In this document: positions 7,857 through 16,336 of the stretch, one piece after another
Layout: each line of letters opens with the position of its first letter
Numbering within the stretch: the stretch's first letter is position 1
Origin: Streptomyces sp. AC555_RSS877
Lineage (GTDB): Bacteria > Actinomycetota > Actinomycetes > Streptomycetales > Streptomycetaceae
Direction of reading: 5' to 3'
NCBI RefSeq assembly: GCF_019049245.1
Contig: NZ_JAGMUK010000054.1
Location: 248,001 to 312,000, forward strand
Length of the DNA stretch: 64,000 nt
Position numbers and translations under genes: made by a program
Notes under the pieces: generated by a model
What the model saw: the letters and a program-made list of their open reading frames with translations, nothing else
What the model was told of the DNA's origin: nothing
Databases searched by the model: none

Positions 7857-10775
7857 CTATTCGAGAAGCTCCGCGTACGAGCCCATGGCCAGGGCGATGT
7901 CCGCCTGGGCCCAGAACCGGTGGTACGTGAAGGAGGGCGCGGCTCCGCCCGCCAGGTAGGCCTCGATCTTCGACCAGGCCGGGTCGTCCTCGTAGAAGGA
8001 GCGGATGGAGTCGAAGGTCGACGACGAGTTGATCGCGTCGCCGTTCGGCATGGTGCCGGTCCAGCCGCTCGGGACGTACACGCCGTCGTCGAAGCGGTTG
8101 TAGTCGGCGCGGGTCTCCGGGACGGCGATGCCGAGGTCGTCCTGGTAGTTGTCCCACATGCCGTCGAGGAGCGCCTTGGCCGTGGCCGCGGCCTGGGTGT
8201 CACCGGAGCGGTCCGCGTAGTAAGTCAGGGTCTTGGCGTACGCGGCGGCCACACCGACGTCGTTGGTGTAGTCGGCGACGGTGACGTGGAGGCCGTTGTT
8301 GGCGCCGGGGTTGGTGGCGTTCCAGGTGTCGGGCTGGCCCGACCACTGGAGCGTCGAGGGGATCAGATAGGTGCCGTCCGGGTTGACCGTGGTCTTGGAC
8401 AGCGCCCAGTCGACCCACTTGTCGAGGACGACCTTGGCGTCCGCGTCACCCGTCTGCTGGTAGTACTCGGCGACCCGCTCCATCGACCACGCCTGGAAAC
8501 CGAACCACTGGTTGGACGGCGGGTCGTGGTAGACGGGCTGCTGGTCGTAGTACATGCCGTAGAACGTCGACTTCCCGGCCGGCGGCGTCGCGTAGCGGCC
8601 CGCCCAGCTGTTGGTCGCACCGCCCGCGATGGCCCCCTCGTCCGACTGCAGCCAGCGGTAGAACTCCAGCTGCCGGTCGAGCGACTTGGCCCAGTCCGCC
8701 TGCCCCGTCGCCGACTTGGGCTTCAGGTCGGCGTAGCTGCTCAGCGCGTACGCGGCCAACGGGTTCTGGTAGCCGCCGTGAGCGTGGCTGGAGCCGATGC
8801 GCCAGGCCCAGCCGGCCGAGGTGTCGGTGGCACCGCCCCACGCGTAGTACCAGGACATCAGGTACATCGAGGCGTCCTTGCCGGTGCCGGCCGCACAGGT
8901 CGACGGCCCGACGCAGTTGCCGATCTTCTTGAAGTACTTGTCGTACATGGAGTAGCGCAGGTAGTCGCCCATCTTCGCGGCCTTGCCGACGGTCGCGGAG
9001 ACGTCACTGCCCTTGCCCTGCTCCTTCGCCCAGATGTCCGCCCAGTACGCGGCCTGCACGGCCCGCGCGTCGGCGTCCGGGGCGTTGGTGAACTTCCACT
9101 GCTTGGCGTACGACGCGTCCCCCGTGAACAGGTCCAGGTAGCCGTTCTTCCCGCCGTACTTGAAGGCGTCGCACGTCGGCTGCGGCACCGTCTCCCACAC
9201 CGACTCCTGCGCACCGCGCTGGAAGGTGTTGATGTACGACGGCCCGGTGTCCGTCGGGCCCGCCTCGCACTTGCCCGGCGAGTTGCCGTAGCCGTAGACG
9301 TTGTCGACGTCCTGCAGCCAGTGCATACCGTAGACATCGTCCGTACCGTATGCAGTCTTCAGTTCACCGGCGATGGGATCCGAACCGACCGAGGCCGACG
9401 CGTCGAGCTTCGCCGGGTACTCGTTGGGTGTGTCCAGCTCGGGTGCGTAGGTCGCCGGCTTCGAGGCGTTGTAGAAGGAGTTCGTCGGCTGGTCGGCGTG
9501 GGTGGGGATCATGAACTTCTCCATGATGTCCCAGGCGCCGTTGAACTTCGTCCAGTCGCCGGTGACCTTGCCGTACATGGCCTGCAGCCACAGCAGGTAG
9601 CTGTAGGCCTCCGACGTCGTCTCGTGCCCGTGGTCCGGAGCCTCGACGATCAGCGTCTCGACCGAGTGGTAGGGGATGCCCTCGGGGGAGAAGTAGCCGC
9701 TGGCCGGGTTGGTGATCTTGCCGTACAGCTCCAGGAAGCGGGCGTCGTACTCCTTCGACGCCGCGATCTGCGTGACCGTCACCGTGGACTTCCCGTGTCC
9801 GGCGGCGGTCGACTCGAAGGTCGCCGCACCGGTGCCGGAGGCGTCGGCCGTGATGGTCACCTTCTGCGCGGTGTTCCAGTTCGACGGGGTGAAGGCGAGC
9901 GACGCCCCGCCGGTCACCGACAGACCCGTGTTGCCGCCGGTGCGGGCGGTCGTGACCGTCACGTTGGCGGACGGCTGGGTCGACAGCTTCACGTCGAACG
10001 TGCCCGTCTTGCCCTGCTGGACGGCCAGCTGGTTGGTCGAGGCCACCACCGCGGGACCCGACGCGACGGTGATGCCGACCGGCGTGGACTCCGCGGACGC
10101 GCCCAGACTGTCGTACCCCTTCGCGAGGAGCGAATGACTGCCCACGGTCAAACTTGAGACCGAGAGCGAGTACGGCGCCGTCGTGTCCGTGCCCAGCAGC
10201 GTGGTGTCGTCGTAGAACTCCACCTTGCTGATCGTCGCGCCGTCCGCGGCCGCTGCGGTCGCGGCGAGCGGGACCGCGTCCCCCCGCGTGTAGACCGCAC
10301 CCGCTGCCGGGCTGGTCAGCACGGTGATCGGCGGCTGGTGTGCACCCGTACAACTCGTGCCGTTCACCGCGAAGTCGGCCGGATTCGCGTTCGTGCCGCT
10401 GTAGGTGAACTGCGCTCCGGTGGAGACGGCGGCGCCCACGGCGATCGTGCCGTTGTACGACGCGTTCTTCACCGTGATCGCCTGGCCCGACTGGGACCAG
10501 GAGCCGTTCCAGCCGGTGCCGCTGAGCTTCTGGTTGCCCGCGTAGCTGTAGGTCAGGGTCCAGCCGGCGATGGGGTCCGTGCCGCGGTTGGTGATCGTAA
10601 GGTCCGCGGTGAAACCGGAACCCCAGTCGTTCGTCTTGTAGTCGACGCTGCACTGAAGTGGCGCCGCCTGCGCGGGTGTTGAACCCGTACTCAGCATGGT
10701 GAACGGAAGTGCCAAGGCCGCCACGACGGCGGTCCACAGACGCCGGGCGGTCCGGCGTCCTGTTCTGGGGGCCAT
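7857..10775 (-). CDS. GH48 reducing-end cellobiohydrolase with N-terminal CBM2, secreted
   Basis: The 972-residue protein has a signal peptide (about 1-38), a CBM2 (about 39-142), an Ig-like domain (about 149-237), a further beta-rich module of unknown type (about 241-337), and the GH48 catalytic domain from about 342 to the end. The catalytic acid is Glu385 in HGHETTSEAY, and hallmark stretches include FSPEGIPYHSVE and a QWFGFQAWSMERVAEYY segment. GH48 enzymes act processively from cellulose reducing ends and are key exoenzymes of actinobacterial cellulolysis. A CebR box lies 47 bases upstream of the start, and the GH5 gene is transcribed in the opposite direction. The internal module between the Ig-like domain and GH48 is not one I can name. 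Confidence 0.93.
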   Translation of the reverse strand: MAPRTGRRTARRLWTAVVAALALPFTMLSTGSTPAQAAPLQCSVDYKTNDWGSGFTADLTITNRGTDPIAGWTLTYSYAGNQKLSGTGWNGSWSQSGQAITVKNASYNGTIAVGAAVSTGAQFTYSGTNANPADFAVNGTSCTGAHQPPITVLTSPAAGAVYTRGDAVPLAATAAAADGATISKVEFYDDTTLLGTDTTAPYSLSVSSLTVGSHSLLAKGYDSLGASAESTPVGITVASGPAVVASTNQLAVQQGKTGTFDVKLSTQPSANVTVTTARTGGNTGLSVTGGASLAFTPSNWNTAQKVTITADASGTGAATFESTAAGHGKSTVTVTQIAASKEYDARFLELYGKITNPASGYFSPEGIPYHSVETLIVEAPDHGHETTSEAYSYLLWLQAMYGKVTGDWTKFNGAWDIMEKFMIPTHADQPTNSFYNASKPATYAPELDTPNEYPAKLDASASVGSDPIAGELKTAYGTDDVYGMHWLQDVDNVYGYGNSPGKCEAGPTDTGPSYINTFQRGAQESVWETVPQPTCDAFKYGGKNGYLDLFTGDASYAKQWKFTNAPDADARAVQAAYWADIWAKEQGKGSDVSATVGKAAKMGDYLRYSMYDKYFKKIGNCVGPSTCAAGTGKDASMYLMSWYYAWGGATDTSAGWAWRIGSSHAHGGYQNPLAAYALSSYADLKPKSATGQADWAKSLDRQLEFYRWLQSDEGAIAGGATNSWAGRYATPPAGKSTFYGMYYDQQPVYHDPPSNQWFGFQAWSMERVAEYYQQTGDADAKVVLDKWVDWALSKTTVNPDGTYLIPSTLQWSGQPDTWNATNPGANNGLHVTVADYTNDVGVAAAYAKTLTYYADRSGDTQAAATAKALLDGMWDNYQDDLGIAVPETRADYNRFDDGVYVPSGWTGTMPNGDAINSSSTFDSIRSFYEDDPAWSKIEAYLAGGAAPSFTYHRFWAQADIALAMGSYAELLE
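9348..9357. repeat. dispersed island fragment in the GH48 gene
   Basis: GTATGCAGTC at 9348-9357, with GCATACCG at 9322-9329 just before it, matches the TATGC half of the dispersed family (compare CTGTATGCAGTC at 46367). It is short, so its membership is less certain than that of the longer copies. Confidence 0.35.
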
Positions 10776-10821
10776 GTGCTGGTTCCTCCTCGCGGGTCGG
10801 AACTGTCAAGGCTTGAACCAG

Positions 10822-10835
10822 TGGGAGCGCTCCCA
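10822..10835. promoter_or_regulatory. CebR-type operator (perfect) upstream of GH48
   Basis: The 14-base perfect palindrome TGGGAGCGCTCCCA is identical to the established binding site of CebR, the LacI-family cellobiose/cellotriose-responsive repressor of Streptomyces. It lies 47 bases upstream of the GH48 start, so cellulose breakdown products should derepress this enzyme. CebR itself is not encoded in the window. Confidence 0.88.
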
Positions 10836-10964
10836 TAGTGGGGACGGGGGTGGGAGGGGTCAAGGTGCTTGAAGAGTCGAAAAGATTCGACAAGAGACGT
10901 TGAGGGAAAGTCAGTTACTCCTCTGTTCTTTGCCGTCACTTGGCGCTAGCTTCGTTGACACCAG

Positions 10965-10978
10965 TGGGAGCGGTTCCA
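10965..10978. promoter_or_regulatory. CebR-type operator (imperfect) upstream of GH5
   Basis: TGGGAGCGGTTCCA matches the CebR palindrome except at the centre-right half and lies about 50 bases before the GH5 start. With the perfect site at 10822 it gives the divergent GH48/GH5 spacer one operator per direction. A separate small inverted repeat, GTCGAA/TTCGAC, lies between them at 10876-10891. The position also argues against any GH5 start upstream of 10965. Confidence 0.75.
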
Positions 10979-11026
10979 TCAGTCGACGCGTCTGTCACGA
11001 CGCGCCCGAACTGCAAGGAGTCGCTC

Positions 11027-12508
11027 ATGCGGCACCCCCCGCGTTCAGTAGTTTTAGCCATCGCCGGAGCGATCGCACTTGTCGGGTCCATGACTGTCAC
11101 GGCGGTCACGGCGACCGGCGCCGCACCCGCCTGCACGGTGGAGTACTCCGTCACCAGCCGGTGGGACTCCGGCTTCCAGGGCGCCGTCAAGATCACCAAC
11201 AACGCAGCATCCGTGAGCAGTTGGAAGCTGACGTTCGACCTCACCAGCGGCCAGAAGGTCAACCAGGGCTGGAACGCCAAGTGGTCCCAGTCCGGTACGA
11301 CCGTCACCGCCGCCAACGAGAGCTACAACGGCTCGCTCGGCACCGGCGCCAGCATCAGCGCCGGGTTCCTCGCCTCCTCGTCGGGGAGCAACGCCGTACC
11401 GACGTCGTTCCAGCTGAACGGCACCACCTGCAACGTCGACACCGAACCGTCGCCCACGCCGGATCCGACAAACCCCCCGGATCCCGGTGACGGCACGGCA
11501 CCCGTACTGCGCGTTCTCGGAAACAAGCTCGTGGACGCCGAGGGCGACACCCGCCGCATGCTCGGCGTCAACCGGTCCGGTGGCGAGTTCATGTGCGTCC
11601 AGGGCCGCGGCATCTTCGACGGCCCGGTCGACGACGCCTCCGTCAAGGCGATCGCCGACTGGAACGCCAACACCGTCCGCATCCCCCTCAACGAGGAGTG
11701 CTGGCTGGGCCTTTCAAACATCCGACCCGAGTACGCCGGCGTCCACTACATCAACGCCGTCAAGGACCTGGTGGCGAAGGTGAGGGCGCACGGCATGACG
11801 CCGATGCTCGAACTGCACTGGACCCACGGCCAGTACACCGGCAACTCCGCAGGCTGCGCGGACGTGCACGCCAGCTGCCAGAAGCCGATGCCCGGCATGC
11901 AGTACACACCGGACTTCTGGTCCTCGGTGGCGAACACCTTCAAGGACGACCCGACCGTCGTCTTCGACCTGTTCAACGAGCCCTACCCGGACCGCGCCAC
12001 CTCCACGACCACCCAGGCGTGGCAGTGCTGGCGGGACGGCGGCACCTGCCCCGGCATCGGATACGAGGTCGCCGGTATGCAGGATCTCGTGGACAGCATC
12101 CGCGAGACCGGCGCCAAGAACCTGATCCTGGCCGGCGGGCTCGCGTACTCGAACGACCTGAGCCAATGGCTCACGTACAAGCCCACCGACCCGGCCGGCA
12201 ATCTCGCCGCCGCCTGGCACGTGTACAACTTCAACACCTGCTCCAACGAGAGCTGCTGGAACTCCACGCTCGCCCCGGTCGCAGCCCAAGTGCCGCTCGT
12301 GGCCGGGGAGATCGGCGAGAACACCTGCTCGCACGGCTTCATCGACCAGGTCATGAAGTGGTTCGACGACCGCGGCCTGTCGTACCTGGGCTGGACCTGG
12401 AACACCTGGAACTGCAACACCGGTCCCGCCCTGATCTCCAGTTACGACGGCACACCCACGGCGTTCGGAATCGGGCTGCGCGACCATCTGCGCGCCCTGA
12501 ACGGCTGA
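11027..12508 (+). CDS. GH5 endoglucanase with N-terminal CBM2, secreted
   Basis: The 493-residue protein has a signal peptide (about 1-31), a CBM2 (about 34-133, with SRWDSGFQGAVKITNN and NESYNGSLGTG), a Pro/Thr linker and a GH5 domain. The acid/base glutamate lies in FDLFNEPYPD and the nucleophile glutamate in LVAGEIGENTCSHGF, so both catalytic residues are present. It should cut internal bonds of cellulose. The start is set by AAGGAG seven bases before the ATG; an in-frame extension to 10940 would run through the operator and is rejected. Codon 10 is TTA (11054-11056), which in Streptomyces makes translation depend on the bldA tRNA. GH6 follows after 62 bases, probably in the same operon. 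Confidence 0.92.
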   Translation: MRHPPRSVVLAIAGAIALVGSMTVTAVTATGAAPACTVEYSVTSRWDSGFQGAVKITNNAASVSSWKLTFDLTSGQKVNQGWNAKWSQSGTTVTAANESYNGSLGTGASISAGFLASSSGSNAVPTSFQLNGTTCNVDTEPSPTPDPTNPPDPGDGTAPVLRVLGNKLVDAEGDTRRMLGVNRSGGEFMCVQGRGIFDGPVDDASVKAIADWNANTVRIPLNEECWLGLSNIRPEYAGVHYINAVKDLVAKVRAHGMTPMLELHWTHGQYTGNSAGCADVHASCQKPMPGMQYTPDFWSSVANTFKDDPTVVFDLFNEPYPDRATSTTTQAWQCWRDGGTCPGIGYEVAGMQDLVDSIRETGAKNLILAGGLAYSNDLSQWLTYKPTDPAGNLAAAWHVYNFNTCSNESCWNSTLAPVAAQVPLVAGEIGENTCSHGFIDQVMKWFDDRGLSYLGWTWNTWNCNTGPALISSYDGTPTAFGIGLRDHLRALNG

Positions 12509-12513
12509 CAACT

Positions 12514-12555
12514 CCCGCAACCGAGTCACCCGCAACCGAGTCACCCGCAACCGAG
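12514..12555 (+). repeat. 15-bp tandem repeat between GH5 and GH6
   Basis: The unit CCCGCAACCGAGTCA occurs twice in full (12514-12528, 12529-12543) and a third time for 12 bases, running directly into the GH6 ribosome site GAGAAGGA. It fills most of the 62-base intercistronic gap. Its role, if any, is unknown; it may simply be replication slippage. Confidence 0.8.
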
Positions 12556-12570
12556 AAGGAACCCGCACTC

Positions 12571-14280
12571 ATGAGTCGTACCAGAACCGCGATGCTCGCT
12601 GCCCTGGCGCTGGTCGCCGGGGCCTCCGGGACGGCCTTCGCCGTCGTTCCCGGGGACGTCGGCGCCGCCGCCATCCCCTGCACCGTCGACTACAAGGTGC
12701 AGAACCAGTGGGACACCGGCTTCACCGCCGCCGTCACCGTCACCAACAACGGGGCCGCCAAGTCCAGTTGGGCGGTGAAGTGGTCGTACGCCGGAAACCA
12801 GAAGGTCACCAGCGGCTGGAATGCCAAGATCAGCCAGAGCGGCACCGCCGTCACCGCCGCCAACGAGTCCTACAACGGCACGCTCGCCACCGGCGGTTCG
12901 GCCAGCTTCGGCTTCCAGGGCACCTACAGCGGCACCAACGCCCTCCCCGCCACCTTCACCCTCGACGGCGTGACCTGCAACGTCGACAACGGCGGCGGCG
13001 GGCCCACCGATCCGCCGGACCCCACCGGCCCCAAGGTCGACAACCCGTACTCCGGCGCCAAGGTCTACGTGAACCCGGAGTGGTCCGCGAAGGCCGCCGC
13101 CGAGCCGGGCGGCAGCCGCATCTCCAACCAGCCCACCGGCGTCTGGCTGGACCGCATCGCCGCGATCAACGGCGTCAACGGCGGCATGGGTCTGCGCGAC
13201 CACCTCGACACGGCGCTGACGCAGAAGGGCACCGGCGAACTCGTCGTCCAGCTCGTCATCTACAACCTGCCCGGCCGCGACTGCGCCGCCCTCGCCTCCA
13301 ACGGCGAACTCGGCCCGACGGAGATCGACAAGTACAAGACGCAGTACATCGACCCGATCGCCGCGATCCTCGCCGACCCCAAGTACGCCGCGCTGCGGAT
13401 CGTCAACACCATCGAGATCGACTCCCTGCCCAACCTCGTCACCAACACCGGCAGCCGCCCCACGGCCACGCCGCAGTGCGACGTGATGAAGGCCAACGGC
13501 AACTACCAGAAGGGCGTCGGCTACGCCCTGAACAAGCTCGGTGACGCACCCAACGTCTACAACTACATCGACGCCGGCCACCACGGCTGGATCGGCTGGG
13601 ACGACAACTTCGCCCCCAGCGCCGCCCTGTTCAAGGAGGCGGCGACCACGGAGGGCGCCACCGTCAACGACGTCCACGGCTTCATCACCAACACGGCCAA
13701 CTACAGCGCCCTGAAGGAGAACAACTTCACCATCAACGACAACGTGGCCGGCAAGTCGGTCCGCGAGTCGAAGTGGGTCGACTGGAACCGGTACGTCGAC
13801 GAACTGTCCTTCGCCCAGGCGTTCCGCAACCAGCTCGTCACCACCGGCTTCAACTCCGGCATCGGCATGCTGATCGACACCTCCCGCAACGGCTGGGGCG
13901 GCACCGCACGGCCCGCCGCACCGGGCGCCACGACCACCGTGGACACCTACGTCGACGGCGGCCGCTACGACCGCCGTATCCACATCGGCAACTGGTGCAA
14001 CCAGGCCGGAGCCGGCCTCGGTGAGCGCCCGCAGGCCAGCCCGGCCGCCGGGATCGACGCGTACGTGTGGATGAAGCCTCCGGGCGAGTCCGACGGTTCG
14101 AGCCAGTTCATCGAGAACGACGAGGGCAAGGGCTTCGACCAGATGTGCGACCCGGCCTACAAGGGCAACCCGCGCAACGGCAACAACCTGTCCGGTGCTC
14201 TGCCGAACTCCCCGCTGTCGGGGCACTGGTTCTCGGCACAGTTCCAGGAGCTCATGAAGAACGCCTACCCGGCGCTCTGA
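12571..14280 (+). CDS. GH6 cellobiohydrolase with N-terminal CBM2, secreted
   Basis: The 569-residue protein has a signal peptide (about 1-33), a CBM2 (about 34-140), a GPTDPPDPTGP linker and a GH6 catalytic domain. GH6 signatures visible are VVQLVIYNLPGRDCAAL, VNTIEIDSLPNL, NVYNYIDAGHHGWIGW, the IDTSRNGWGG loop and the late AYVWMKPPGESDGSS run, and the size fits non-reducing-end exocellulases. Together with GH48 it supplies attack from both chain ends. The ATG at 12571 follows GAGAAGGA by ten bases; the reading frame stays open far upstream, but that part overlaps GH5 and is not coding. It ends near a terminator shared with the convergent dioxygenase gene. Confidence 0.93.
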   Translation: MSRTRTAMLAALALVAGASGTAFAVVPGDVGAAAIPCTVDYKVQNQWDTGFTAAVTVTNNGAAKSSWAVKWSYAGNQKVTSGWNAKISQSGTAVTAANESYNGTLATGGSASFGFQGTYSGTNALPATFTLDGVTCNVDNGGGGPTDPPDPTGPKVDNPYSGAKVYVNPEWSAKAAAEPGGSRISNQPTGVWLDRIAAINGVNGGMGLRDHLDTALTQKGTGELVVQLVIYNLPGRDCAALASNGELGPTEIDKYKTQYIDPIAAILADPKYAALRIVNTIEIDSLPNLVTNTGSRPTATPQCDVMKANGNYQKGVGYALNKLGDAPNVYNYIDAGHHGWIGWDDNFAPSAALFKEAATTEGATVNDVHGFITNTANYSALKENNFTINDNVAGKSVRESKWVDWNRYVDELSFAQAFRNQLVTTGFNSGIGMLIDTSRNGWGGTARPAAPGATTTVDTYVDGGRYDRRIHIGNWCNQAGAGLGERPQASPAAGIDAYVWMKPPGESDGSSQFIENDEGKGFDQMCDPAYKGNPRNGNNLSGALPNSPLSGHWFSAQFQELMKNAYPAL

Positions 14281-14343
14281 CCCACCGAAGGATGCCTCAA
14301 GCCCCGTGAAACACCGGGCAGTTCACTGAAGGTTCTCTGACGT

Positions 14344-14386
14344 GATCCGCCGGGGTCAGCCCTCCCGGGCCAGACCCCGGCGGATC
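14344..14386. terminator. stem-loop overlapping the 3' end of the PhyH-like gene
   Basis: A perfect 14-bp stem, GATCCGCCGGGGTC (14344-14357) with GACCCCGGCGGATC (14373-14386), encloses a 15-base loop. The hairpin includes the stop codon and last codons of the minus-strand dioxygenase gene and lies 64 bases after the GH6 stop, so it probably terminates transcription from both sides. Confidence 0.6.
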
Positions 14387-15126
14387 GCGAACTCCACCGC
14401 CGAGTAGTCGCCGTCCTCACGCTCCAACTCGTAGGGCACGGCGGGATACAGCGGCGGCTGCGCCATGAAACGGGGCCGCGTGCCGTGATGCGGCTGCGCG
14501 GCATGCACCAGGAACGGATGACAGACGTACACGTCGCCGGGGCGGCCGGTGGCATACGCGACCGGCCGATGCGCGGAGGCCGCCGCCACCTTCGGGCCGA
14601 GCTCCATGAACGAGGCGCCCTGATCGCCGTAAGGCTCCAGCACCCTCGGAACGTCGAGGTGCGAGCCCACCCGGACACGGGTCGGCGCGTCCGCCTCGGT
14701 GACCTCGGTGAACAGGAACAGCATCAGCAGAGCGCGATCCCGCGAGCGCAGGTTCGTGTGATACGCCGCGGCGCCCTCGGGGAGATAGCTGCCCTCGATG
14801 TGCCAGCCCGCGTCGTTGGGCTCCTCCTCGTGCGGGAAACGGAGCGGAAAGCTGCCCAGCGAATAACGCGGCTCCCAGCGCCCCTCACCGACCAGCAGGT
14901 CGAACGCCTCATGCAGGGCAGGGGAGTTGGCAGCCGCCGCGAACGGCCCCTGCGTCAGGCCGGCCACCCAGTGCACCGGGGCCTTCCAGGTCGCCGGGTC
15001 CTCGGCGTCGTACCCCGTCTCCTGCCACAGCAGCCGGACGCAGTCCTCGGCGACCCGCGGCGGGAAGGCGCTCTCGATTTTCACCAAGCCGTCCGCGAGG
15101 AAACGCTCCACCAGCTCGTCGTCCAT
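14356..15126 (-). CDS. phytanoyl-CoA dioxygenase (PhyH) family protein
   Basis: The 256-residue protein has the double-stranded beta-helix features of PhyH oxygenases. A first metal-binding pair lies in GWHIEGSYL, and the distal histidine and 2-oxoglutarate arginine lie in HPFLVHAAQPHHGTRPRF. Family members use Fe(II) and 2-oxoglutarate to hydroxylate or halogenate small molecules in the cytoplasm. The first pair reads His-Ile-Glu where most members have His-X-Asp, so the iron site may be variant. The ATG at 15126 is preferred because upstream sequence in the same frame overlaps the divergent methyltransferase gene. The substrate is unknown. Confidence 0.78.
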   Translation of the reverse strand: MDDELVERFLADGLVKIESAFPPRVAEDCVRLLWQETGYDAEDPATWKAPVHWVAGLTQGPFAAAANSPALHEAFDLLVGEGRWEPRYSLGSFPLRFPHEEEPNDAGWHIEGSYLPEGAAAYHTNLRSRDRALLMLFLFTEVTEADAPTRVRVGSHLDVPRVLEPYGDQGASFMELGPKVAAASAHRPVAYATGRPGDVYVCHPFLVHAAQPHHGTRPRFMAQPPLYPAVPYELEREDGDYSAVEFAIRRGLAREG

Positions 15127-15288
15127 ACGATCATCCTGGGCGCCCGGTCTCCCACGGCGCACCCCATTTTCGCCGCCGCCCGGCGTCGGCCCACGGGACG
15201 CCCTCCTTTTGCCGTCGCGGCAACAGCGGTGGCCTCCCGGCGGTGCGTCGGCGCACTCTGGCCGCATCCGGACGAGAGGCTGACTCCC

Positions 15289-16218
15289 ATGGCGCACCAC
15301 CACGAGCACGATGCCGACGACGGCCACGAGCACAAGCACGACGTCAGTCATGACCACCGTCATGGTCACGGCGACACGGACATCGACTGGAACGAGATGG
15401 CCCCGCGGCTGGAGAGCCAGGCGGAGCTGTTCACTCCCCTGTACGAGCGGGCCCTGGCGTGGCTCGGTCACAAGCAGACCGAGCCCGGACTGATCGTCGA
15501 CGCCGGCAGCGGACCCGGCGTCGTCTCCTGCCTGCTCGCCGACGCCTTCCCCGGCGCCCGGGTCGTCGCCGTCGACGGCACCGAACCGCTGCTGGAACGG
15601 GCCCGCGCTCGCGCCGGACGCCTCGGCGTCGCCGACCGTTTCGACACCCTCGCCGGTGAACTCCCCGGTGTTCTCGACGACGTGGAGTATCCCGCCGACC
15701 TGCTCTGGGCCAGCCGCAGTCTGCACCACCTCGGCGACCAGCGTGCCGCCCTCACCGCCTTCGCGGCCCGGCTCGCACCCGGCGGCACGCTCGCCCTTCT
15801 GGAGGGCGGCCTGCCCGCCCGGTTCCTGCCCCGCGACATCGGCATCGGACGGCCCGGACTGCAGGCACGCCTCGACGCGCTCGAGGAGGAGTGGTTCGCG
15901 AGGATGCGCGCGGACCTGCCCGGCACTGTCGCCGAGACCGAGGACTGGCCGGTGCTGATGACCGCGGCCGGCCTCCGGCCGACCGGCACCCGCAGCTTCC
16001 TGCTCGACCTGCCCGCCCCGACCACGGACCGGGCCCGCGCTTACGTCGCCGCCTCACTCCATCGCCTTCGCGACGGCTTCGGCGACCGCCTCGACGCCAC
16101 CGACCGTGCCACCCTCGACCGGCTCCTGGATCCTGAGGACCGGGCGAGCGTGCACCTGCGGCCGGACGTCTTCTTGCTGGCCGCGCATACGGTGTACACG
16201 GCTGTGCGTCCTGGCTGA
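15289..16218 (+). CDS. SAM-dependent methyltransferase with His-rich N-terminus
   Basis: The first 27 residues contain 11 histidines mixed with Asp and Glu, a likely metal-binding tail. A class I methyltransferase fold follows: motif I is IVDAGSGPGVVSCLLA, the acidic strand-2 end is VVAVDGTE, and LWASRSLHHLGD and APGGTLALLEGG mark later strands. At 309 residues it has room for a C-terminal helical cap (ARAYVAASLHRL). The substrate is unknown. The ATG at 15289 follows GAGAGGC, and the in-frame sequence upstream is antisense to the dioxygenase. The last codons (GCG CAT ACG GTG TAC ACG) run into a cluster of TATAC-type palindromes in the downstream spacer. Confidence 0.8.
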   Translation: MAHHHEHDADDGHEHKHDVSHDHRHGHGDTDIDWNEMAPRLESQAELFTPLYERALAWLGHKQTEPGLIVDAGSGPGVVSCLLADAFPGARVVAVDGTEPLLERARARAGRLGVADRFDTLAGELPGVLDDVEYPADLLWASRSLHHLGDQRAALTAFAARLAPGGTLALLEGGLPARFLPRDIGIGRPGLQARLDALEEEWFARMRADLPGTVAETEDWPVLMTAAGLRPTGTRSFLLDLPAPTTDRARAYVAASLHRLRDGFGDRLDATDRATLDRLLDPEDRASVHLRPDVFLLAAHTVYTAVRPG

Positions 16219-16282
16219 ATAGGTATACCGGGTTCAGTCGCCGGTCGCCGGTCGCCCGTCTGCCGTCGCCCGCGTGCGCGCC

Positions 16283-16316
16283 GCATCCCGTATGCGCCGT
16301 CGTGTATACGGGATGC
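16283..16316. terminator. inverted repeat in convergent spacer, also a dispersed-family island
   Basis: GCATCCCGTAT (16283-16293) and ATACGGGATGC (16306-16316) are perfect 11-bp arms with a 12-base loop, placed between two convergent genes. GGATGCGGTCGACCG follows directly at 16311-16325, matching the dispersed consensus. It may act as a bidirectional terminator, a protein site, or both. Confidence 0.5.
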
Positions 16317-16336
16317 GGTCGACCGCGGGCGGTCGG

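Noticed and set aside
10940..11026. Upstream in-frame extension of the GH5 gene starting at 10940
   Set aside because: It would place the CebR-type operator inside the coding region and disrupt the signal peptide; the ATG at 11027 has a proper ribosome site.
14300..14312. Half of a parS-like sequence (CCCCGTGAAACAC)
   Set aside because: Only the GTGAAAC half matches the ParB site consensus; the other arm is absent.
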